Positions 1 through 9,200 of a stretch of 13,949 nt of DNA are shown here, piece after piece. How positions within the stretch are numbered: position 1 is the first letter of the stretch; each line of letters begins with the position of its first letter. The stretch lies in the NCBI GenBank assembly GCA_028565635.1, contig JAOXYB010035196.1, positions 1 through 13,949 of the forward strand, written 5' to 3'. Both the position numbers and the translations under genes were made by a program. The notes beneath the pieces were generated by a model that saw only the letters and a list, made by a program, of their open reading frames with translations, was not told the DNA's origin and did not search any database. The DNA comes from Phoronis ovalis (taxonomy: Eukaryota > Phoronida > Phoronidae).

Positions 1-1631
1 GCCTACCCCAGGGATGTCATACATCAAGTATCAAGTTCCTAGCTGTAACCGTCTTCGAGATATAGCTTGCTGAAAATGGGAAGAAAAAGAAGAAAGAAAT
101 CGTACAAAACCAATAGGCTTGCTCCCTTATAGGAGGAACCCTAATTAAAGAGTTTTTTCAATTGTTGTGTTGCATTCAGATTAGGTAGTGAGCAAAACTG
201 TGAAATAGTTAAGCTAGTTTGTAAAGAAATGTTAAGTATCATCTGGGCATAGTGCAGTCAAAGTTTGAATTTAAAAGACTATTATTACTTTTGTTGCTGT
301 ATTGTTAAGTGAACATTGTTTGTGATGTAAACTCCACATTGTGGCAATGACCTAGTACATTGTTAAGCACAGTGCTATACGTTTGTCATTGAAGAGCATT
401 TGTCAGGAATCTTCTGCCAGGTAAAGTAAACAGAGTGGGGGGCTTTAGACTTGATAATATTCTGAATAAAAATTGAATATACAGGTGTTTTTTGACGTAA
501 ATTTTTTTTTAAAATAGCAGAAGACGGGCAAGAGTGGACGAATAAAGGTCAGCGCATAGATTAATGAAAATTAAATTTCTTAGTTCACAGCATAGTATTC
601 CAAAATTTCAAATTATAATAATTTATAATTTAATTTAATCAATTTTAGTGGTGCTAGTAGTGAGGCTTCTAAAAGATAACCGTGGGATTTAAGACATCTG
701 TGCACTTTTAAAGTTCACCAGTGTACACAGTTAACTGTATTATGTACTTGGGTACCTACCATCTTACTGTCTTGTCTTTAATCTATTGATAACACATGTT
801 TCTAAATAAACACCTATTTGTGTATTATAGTACACAATAGTAAGATAATAAGGTACATAGTACAAGGTCTCAGGGACACGTATCTGGGTCTGTAGCATGA
901 GACGCACACATCCCGCTTTATTATTTATTCAATGTTAAATATGTAATTATGCGCAAGTAATGCCGTGGATTACTGCGTGTAAGTTATTAGAGTAGTGGCA
1001 GTTACTATACCCGTCCTCTGCATGTTTTATACCTGCTACCATGTATCATTATTCCAGTGGCCAGTGTTTTTGTGTTGGTGGAAATGCTCATAAATCATGC
1101 ATATATGTTGTTAAACCTTACAAGATTCATGTGCTCTGTAAATGATAATTTTCAGCTGTTTTGATAACTAGACACATTGATCATATTACTAAGATTCCAG
1201 TCAACAGTTGCAGTACATACACCCTCTCAGGGGCCCCCCTTGTTGATGGCATGCATGTACTATAATATCGCTCACCTGCTGCGAGCCTCTGGTTTAAGAT
1301 ATATTTATCACCTGTGCCTAATGCCTTCATCTTGAAATTGACTTACTATTGACGTCATGATCAATTTACAACACTGTAGCTTTTGACCTTCTGGCTAGTT
1401 TCCATGGTTTGGTAGAAATTAATTTGAGAAAAAAGTTTTGATAAAAACAGCTCAACAACACTAGGGTTAATTAAGGAGAAATGACAGAGTAAGACAGACA
1501 GTAAGTTCATAGAGGTTACTAATTTATTCAACATGTCTTGAGGATTCACCTGGGTTAAGTAATCATGTGAATTACTTGTAATTATAAATTAGTAGTGTTG
1601 TTAGACCTAATATTATTAAATTTGTTTGCAG
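1..1631 (+). other. Upstream intron sequence, no supported exon
   Basis: AT-rich non-coding sequence ending in the 3' splice site TTTGTTTGCAG at 1621-1631. No conserved KDM3 N-terminal coding sequence could be recognised in any plus-strand frame, and the open stretches are short. It holds a perfect TGACGTCA palindrome (1350-1357), an AT-only inverted repeat (arms 610-618 and 623-631) and one copy of a 14-base word shared with intron 1 (404-417). The first few dozen bases could in principle be an exon end, but nothing supports that. Confidence 0.7.
1350..1357. promoter_or_regulatory. Perfect CRE palindrome TGACGTCA in upstream intron
   Basis: An exact match to the CREB/ATF consensus, about 275 bases upstream of the exon 1 acceptor. 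A single 8-base match can occur by chance, and function is not shown. Confidence 0.25.
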
Positions 1632-3264
1632 AAAAATCACCAGAAAAACAAACTGTCAAATCAAGATCGTCGAGAGATCGAAAGCGCAAAGTTGAAGAGC
1701 CACCTGCTGTTGTAGAAGAAACCCCAAAGAAAACGCAGCAGGGTCCATTGAAAAAAGTAAAATCTGAAAAATCACCAGAGAAAACTGCTGTTGTTGCTTT
1801 GTCAGACATTGCAGAAAGCGTTGGTGAAGTATTTCAATCAAAAGGTAAAACAAGAGAGAAAAAAGAGAGGAAAGTAAAATCGAGTGAACCAGTGGCTGTT
1901 GAAGAAAGGTTACAAGTTAAAAAAGAACAGACTGATAAGGAAGGCTCTCCAGTTAAGGAGGTAGCAAAAGCTAAACGGTCGAAGAGTACGAAAAAAGAAC
2001 CTAAGGAACTCCCGACAGAGATTGTGTCCGCTACATATAGTGAGGAGAATTCTGAAAAAGGAAAAGAAAAGAAGCGGAGGAAAAATAAAGAAAAGGAGGT
2101 GAAAGAGTCAACAGAAACTGTTAAAGAAAAGAAATCTCGGCGGAAAAGGGAGAAGAAAGCTGTTAATGTTACAAAGGAAAATGATAGTTTAAGTGCTGAC
2201 GGAGTAGATTCCCAAGACGACGACATGCATTTCAAAAAGGTTCAGCTGCTCTCGCTGGAGAAAGAAGAGAAACAGAAAGCAGAAAGTCTTTCTGCGACTA
2301 TTAATGTGAACCATTCAGTGACTGATCAGGTAACTAAGCTGCATGGAGTGAGGGCAGATAAAGTTTATGAGAATAATGATTCGAACCAAAGTGCGGCAAG
2401 CACGACAATATATAACAATGAATCAGATTCTGTTGGATCCCCGCAGAAACTAAAAGAGGATGTTTTACAAACTCATATAAAGCGGGAAGAAAATATTAGT
2501 TCAGGTGTGCAACAGACTAGTGGTAACAATGAGGATAGAAAAAGTAATAGTGATTTTGATAAACGTTGTACGTCTAAAACTAGCACATCGCCCAGTCCAT
2601 TAGTTTTGGATAAAAACGAACCTGTTCAGGTTTATCGTGATCCAGCTTTGATTAAAAAGGATGCCGAAGCTCGGCAACAGATAGCAGCACTGCAACAACA
2701 ATCTGGATTAATACATGGTAGACATTTACCGACCACCACGACATCTGCCCAGTCAGTGGCAAGTTACACCCCCATTCCACATGGCATCAGTTCAATCCCG
2801 CCCGGTCATCACCAGTTGCAGGCAACTGCCGCAGCAGCAGCGGTTAGACCGTCACAAATTCTTCAGCCTATGCCGTATCCCACAATGACTGGGCTGTCTC
2901 CACATATACTACCTCACCACACTAATTCGATAGCCGCACTCAATGCATTAGCCACGCAGGGAATTAACGATCCGATGGTAGCGGCGGCCAGGACTCAGTT
3001 ACAGTTGCAGTATCATTTATTACAAGAACAGCAACGTTTTCCACACCCTTCATTTCAAGTCCATCCAAATGTTGGTGCCACACAGCAGCTGGAAGCATTA
3101 TGGCAACAGAAATATCCTACCATTCCTCTGCCGCCCGGGTGGATGCTGGCGCAGTTCCAAGATGAACTCTTGAGAGATCATAACATCATGCAGAGGGAGC
3201 GGGAAATGTTAGTGGAACGAGAGAGAATGGAAAGAGAAAGGCAAGAAAGGGAACGAAAAGAAAG
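1632..3264 (+). CDS. KDM3: KDM3 exon 1 of window: Lys/Glu-rich disordered region, JMJD1C-type motif, start of Glu/Arg helix
   Basis: The acceptor is TTTGCAG and the first two bases complete a split codon, so the preceding intron is phase 1. The donor is AAAG|GTGAGT at 3265 (phase 2). Residues 1-544. Residues 1 to about 200 are Lys/Glu/Ser-rich, with basic clusters typical of nuclear localisation signals (RDRKRKVEE near residue 14; [12 protein letters not shown] and [10 protein letters not shown] at about 2070-2160). The phrase KSPEK occurs twice. Residues 326-340 (2609-2653) read [15 protein letters not shown] and closely match a segment of vertebrate JMJD1C, which ties this exon to the demethylase gene. 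A His/Pro/Ala/Gln-rich stretch follows (about 345-500), then LPPGWM and the start of a long Glu/Arg helix from residue 520. SUMO consensus sites PsiKxE are visible: VKSE (42), VKKE (95) and IKRE (282). Confidence 0.92.
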
Positions 3265-6200
3265 GTGAGTTGTTTTCTTGATAAGCAAATGCCCCAGTTT
3301 CCCGATCTTGCAACCAGTCAGTAGTAATATATTTGTTTGATTGTTCATTTCCTGTCTGGCTATGGTGTATAATGTGATGTCTGCAATTATTTTTTGTTTT
3401 GAAGAAATGAGGCCAATTGCCTGTGTAATATATTAAACTCAGAATGGCATGTGATATTAAAATAAGGATGGATATCTGTGGTCATAAGAAAACATGGTAA
3501 TCTAACACGTATTTCATGTTGAGGAGCAGTTCTTCAGTACAAGTGTGTAAACAAGTACTTTAAGTACATTGTACTCTCTAGCTTATATCAAACACTGTCT
3601 TACGTAGATAACTAAAACATGTATTTTAAAAGTGTATTCTATATTCTGTGTATCATATTCGTAATCTTAATTTTGGACCATTGGTTATAGTAATGCAAGT
3701 TTTAATTTAAAAGATGTGTCAATCAGCTAGTATAATCCAGTTCATCAACTGAAATCTCCATGGATATTCTCTTCAGATAATAAATATTATAGAATACGTT
3801 TCTGCCATAAAACGTAATTAATTGGTGGGTTTTCATAATACTGTGATGTGCACTAGGATTAGTTCTGAGTGGATTACGTCACGTGGCATTCGGAGACTGT
3901 CATCTTTGATAACTGCTTGGAATTTTATTAACACTTGTGAGCAATCACATTTCACATAAAAGTTGCCGCCTTCAATAAAAGTTGAGGTATATCTTGGTAA
4001 TGTTATTAGGGTGAAAAAACTTAAACTACTTTCGGATAAAGTGGCAGGAATCTTCTGCTGAAATGTGGTTTAACACTAACCATACAATAAAACGTAATTG
4101 AAAAATATGTTCTCTGTTTACCAATTAGTATTTTGTACAGAGGAGTATTTAGAAGAAAACAGTCAGAGTTAGTTACAGATTGGTTTCTCTTTCTATATTG
4201 GGTTATCAGAAATATCAGATACAAAACTGAGTTCAGCCTGCATAGTACTGGTGCCTGTGCTGTAACATTATTCATAGCAATCTGGTTTATGGCTTGTGTT
4301 TGGGGTTCCTACACAAGGTTAATTACCACAATATTTCTTCTTGATGTTTATAAGTTATGTAATTCTGATGAGTTTATTGATGTTAACCTTAGAGTTATGA
4401 GAAGTTTAAAATGATAAGTGTAGCCATTTATGTTCTCAAAGCAGTTATTTATGTCTTGATATTTCATGGAACCTGGGGGACACAACAGGGTTAAAAGTTG
4501 AATTTGTCTAGGACTAGATGCCCTTTCAGTGTTTATGATTAGAGACTATGCTGCTTTTCCAAGTTCATGTGAGCAATATTTTACATGTTTTTACACACTG
4601 GGGTATTGTAGTCTGTAGCTAACACCACCAAAACCAATGCTGTGCGTTGCAAACTAGTTAACTAGGCTGATGGTTTCTTTTATGCATTAGCTGTACTAGC
4701 AAAAAGTAGAACTTAATAAATGACAAGATACTAGATGTTGCACTTGTATCTAGCATTTATAAAGTTTGTATATGACATATGAAACCCTAAAGCTGGGTTC
4801 CCTGCAAGTTGGACGTAGAATGAACATCTCTGTGAATTGTCACAAGTTACCGAATAAATCATTACAGGATATTTTATCACATAACCACTTTGCTTCAGTT
4901 CAAAAGTGTCAGTGTTGTTTTTTTTTTGTTTTTTTTATACTAAATATAGTCCCATCTAGTGGCAAAATTTGTTGTCACCAGGTTCATACACCCAAGTTAA
5001 TGATATATGTGAGAAGGATGTGGACCAAAAATCTTATCTGTTTGTTATTTGTTACTTAGTAAAATAGCCAGACAGTAATTAATTTACTCCATAGAAATAG
5101 TACTAACGATTAAAGCCCTGTTTATGTTCAATAACTCTTAGTGCACAAACAATGTGTGTAAATTATTGCATGTTTACTAACACATGTAAGGTTCTTTCGG
5201 AATAATTTAAAGAGGCCCCTTGCTATGAATACAAGGTAGTATCGCACAGTGTCGCAGTGTTTTATTTTATGTTGTTATTACAGAGAAAGAATTGAGCGCG
5301 AGAAGGTGGAAAAAGAACGGGCTGAACGTGAGCGCTCAGAGAGAGAGCGTGTGGAACGTGAGCGGCAAGATAAAGAAAGGAGGGATAGAGAACGCATCAT
5401 GCAAGAACAAGAAAGGAGGCGGGAAACGGAACGAATAATACGGGAGTCAGCATCAGCAGATCTTGCTGTTGATCGTCATTTTACCGAGTCCTTACGCCTT
5501 GCGAGTCAAAAAGTAAGTGATGGCATACAGACATTACACTTGATTACCACCCACTAGGGGTGGGTACTTTTTTTACTATTTTAAAAGAATATATATCTAT
5601 TTTTACATGTCTTCACTTTACCAAGGCAATCTATTGTGTGCGGAGCCGAAATAATTTTTTTAATTTTTGATTGATATTGAAGACATTAGTCTTGGTTTTT
5701 TCAACAGCTGTTAGAGCTGCTCAATCTTTCACTACCGTGCACTCGGAAGCTGTTGGAATATGTAGTAACTGTTCTGTATTTTAGGCTCAATCGGCTGGCA
5801 CCTGGACTCCGTCCATTTCCGCTGGACTACCAAAGCAGCCAACAAACCCCTCCAAACCTTCGCCTTCAGAGCAGTCTCTGGAACACAAAGATACATTAGT
5901 GGAAGAGAAATTAAGACAGGTTAGTGTACTCTGCATTTGATGCATAATCCAGATTGTAACACGTATGGGAATGCCTTCCTTGTACACTGTGAAAATTATG
6001 TCCAGACTGTAAGCACACTTGTGATTTGGTTACTTGTTACAAACTGTAAGTAGAGCTGTGATTTGCTGGTTGTAACTAATTGTAAGCACAACTGTAATTT
6101 GCTGGTTATAAGTTATCATGTTCTTTTTAGGAAAGGGAGAAAGAAAGAATGAGACAGCAGCAACATAATGAACTTGAAAAGCGAGTGTTTCAGGAAAACT

Positions 6201-9200
6201 TTCACAAGGACGTTTTTATGCAAACGCAAGAAAGCTTGATACAAAAACAGAATGAGGAGAAACGCAAGTTACACCTTCAGCAGGAGGAAATGTTGAAAAG
6301 GTTTCACATGGAACACCACCAGAAACTGTTACAAGAGCAGGCATTCAAAGATCCTAAATTATATGAACAACTCGTGAAAGAGAGTGGAATGCATCCATAT
6401 TTTATGTTTTCGCATCCAGGATCGACTGCTTCTAGTACGCTTGCTGCTTACGCTTCCAATGCTACGTCGATCTCAGGGCAGCAAAGTATCAGCAAAGCTG
6501 ATGCTCCGAAGTTTAACTTGTATGGCTATCAACAATACCAACAACCAATATATGTCTCTCAGGAAAAGTTACAAGCTCACGGATTAGATAAGGCCCCGGG
6601 AAATTTAAATGTTAAAGATTCTAACACGGATTCAAAAAACTTGCTTCAGGGGTCAGTGGTCAGTGAGAAAAAACGGGGACTGACGTCTCCGCCTCCGCTG
6701 ATAAAAGACGGTCATAGCGCACACAAAAGTGTTATAGTAGAAAATAAAAATCGGGAATCAAATTCATCGTCAAAATCTTCTAGTAGTCCACGGGAATCTG
6801 TGCCGACTCGACCGCTGTCCCCGCAGAGCCATTATAAACTTCTGTTACAACAACAACAATACCTGGCATATCCGGCTTCACATGCCGACATGAAAGCATC
6901 ACGTACACAAAGTCCGTTACGAGTAGCAAGTCCACAACAACTGTCGCAAGCAGTTATGCAGCCAATGGAATTGCAACGAGTTGGTAAAAATTCTTCAGAA
7001 ACGTCTAGTGCAACATCTGTGTCTGGGAGTAGCCACTCAATATATGGACCTGCTGCTCAGTATTTGGCTACGATAGCCCAGCCCCCTGTTAGCACGTCAG
7101 TAGCATATAGTTTAATACAGCAAGGCTTAATACCAAAACCTGAATATAGTCACACATCTGCTTTGAATGCAACAAAAATTAGTGATGTCGTCGCGAACAA
7201 TTCCAGTTTATCAGCGCTGGCTACTATGACGCCACCTGGTATGAAAGACACAAAACGACGAAGTGTTCCGAATCCAAAAGATCAAGGACCTCGGACTTTA
7301 AAGAAACCAAAACTAGAACCAGGGTTAACAAGTACAACATGTCAGAATTCTACGGATACAAATAGTAATGCAGCCTCTTCTTTGTCTCCCTCAGCCTCTT
7401 TGATGTTCCCAACTTCTGGAAAAACAAATGGTACTGGGTTTATGGATAGTTTCCGATCATTTGTTGAGAGTACAGTTCAGAATGCTTTCTATCAGGAAAC
7501 GGAGTTGGAGAAAGCTGCAAATTGCCCAAAAAATCTTCACAAACATTTGTCTACAAACTCTTTGCCTGCGGCACTATCAACGTCTGATAATGTGGCTCCA
7601 ACACCGTCCTCAGTCAGTACCAACGATTGTGAATCACATCCAGTGTCTTCCATAGTAGACACAATTAATAGAGTAGCGAATGGAATCATCGACACCGATT
7701 CCGATACTCTAAGTGCTCCTAGCCCTCCACCGCACATTCGCAATGGAGATGTAACACTGTCACCTAGCAAATCAGGAAATCAAATGAAATTGAAAAAAGC
7801 CTGGCTGCAACGTCACTCGGGTGAAGATAGTCAGGAAAAGGGAAGTACAGGCAGTAGTTCTGGTTCACCCACGACAAAGGAACAGAAGGATTTTCCAAGT
7901 TTATCACCAACTGATGATAAATCATCGCTGGGTGATCTCCCAAACGGAAGCGTTAATGTGAAGGAATTGTTTCCTGGACAGCCGGACAATGGTGATTCAA
8001 CAACTTCGGCTTCAGAAACAGAATCTCAGGTAAGTTTTCAAGTTATTACAATGTTTTGTCTGTCACAGAATGTGGCTATGTTATTTTCAAAGGAAACACT
8101 CGTTAATTGCTGTTTATGAATTGGCAACTATTTGGACACATGTAGTACTCATGAGAATTCTTATCCGGAAAATGTACTTTCAGAATTAGTTGAACAGAAA
8201 GCTATGCTTCTGTTGCCTTGCAAAGTCTGTAGAAATTGACTTGTTGGCTAATAGTTCTAACTGCTGCCTAATTGTTTTAGGGCTCCAACACTAGTAATCC
8301 AATGAAACGGCGGGTGAAAACAAGGCGGAAGCACTCGGAGTCTAAAAAGTCTAAAAACGACTCATCCTCTGAAACGGGAAGTAAGAAAAAATTGATACTT
8401 AGTCGACGGAATAAAGAAGTTAAGGAAGAAGGGGATTCTAAGAAAGGACTACTGAGTGACAGATTGAATGATCTCAAAAACGAGGATAGTCGCTCATCCA
8501 TGTCGGACTCTGAAGTGAAAGACAAGCGTAAAAGTCGTAGCCGGGGAAAGGAAACGCTTGCAATAAAGCAAGAGGCTGTTAAACTTGAATTGAAACCAGG
8601 TACGTTATTTCTGTGTATGAAATCATATAACCTCAAGCCAAGTACGTTTATTTCTGTGTATGAAATCATACAGCCTTAAACCAAATGTTTATATGAAATC
8701 GTACAGACATAAAGACAAAGATGAGTTTTATATGAAGTGGCACCTCTGTTTTTATGGCTTTGATAATGCATATGCTAAATGCAAATGTGAATGCAGTTGA
8801 TGAGGCTGTTTCTGATTTATCATAAGGTTGTTTGAAATTCAATTCCTTTTTCGTCATGTTTGTCCCATTTACTTTACGATATCCAGTTTGCTGTGCTTTC
8901 GATATACAGCCTATCGTAATACTTGTCAACTATTTGTATTTCGCAGCTTTTAACATCAACAAGCCCCTAAATAAACTTCCCGTTGCCAAACTGAAGAAAA
9001 CCATGGAGGCATTTCTACAGGACGGACCCTGTACCGAGGTCACACCCAAACTGATGAAATGTCGTGAGTGCAAAATGACACCAAATCAACGAAATAAAAA
9101 GATTCCAAACATCTTCTGCCGTTTCTATGCTTTCAGAAGGTAAGTTGTTTGTTACTAGGTAACATACTTTTGATCTTGCCATTATGGTATTACATTAAAA

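Noticed and set aside
1-70. Possible end of an upstream coding exon
   Set aside because: Short open stretches exist and GTATCA at 28 could be a donor, but the peptides match no KDM3 N-terminal segment I recognise and no single frame is favoured.
610-631. Inverted repeat, 9-base arms with a 4-base loop
   Set aside because: Made only of A and T in an AT-rich intron, so expected by chance; no terminator or mobile-element end is implied.
1834-2235. 133-codon minus-strand open frame opposite exon 1
   Set aside because: It mirrors Lys/Glu-rich codons of the real exon (Phe/Ser/Leu-rich shadow) and has no conserved content.
4133-4414. 93-codon open frame in intron 1
   Set aside because: No recognisable family, AT-driven composition, and no splice phase that would join it to the flanking exons while preserving the pentad register, which is already continuous without it.
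3265-5283. Transposon insertion in the longest intron
   Set aside because: No terminal inverted repeats, target-site duplication or transposase-like coding sequence could be identified.
8277-8669. 130-codon minus-strand open frame opposite exon 5
   Set aside because: Shadow of the Lys/Ser-rich coding strand; the plus strand has correct splice sites and family context.
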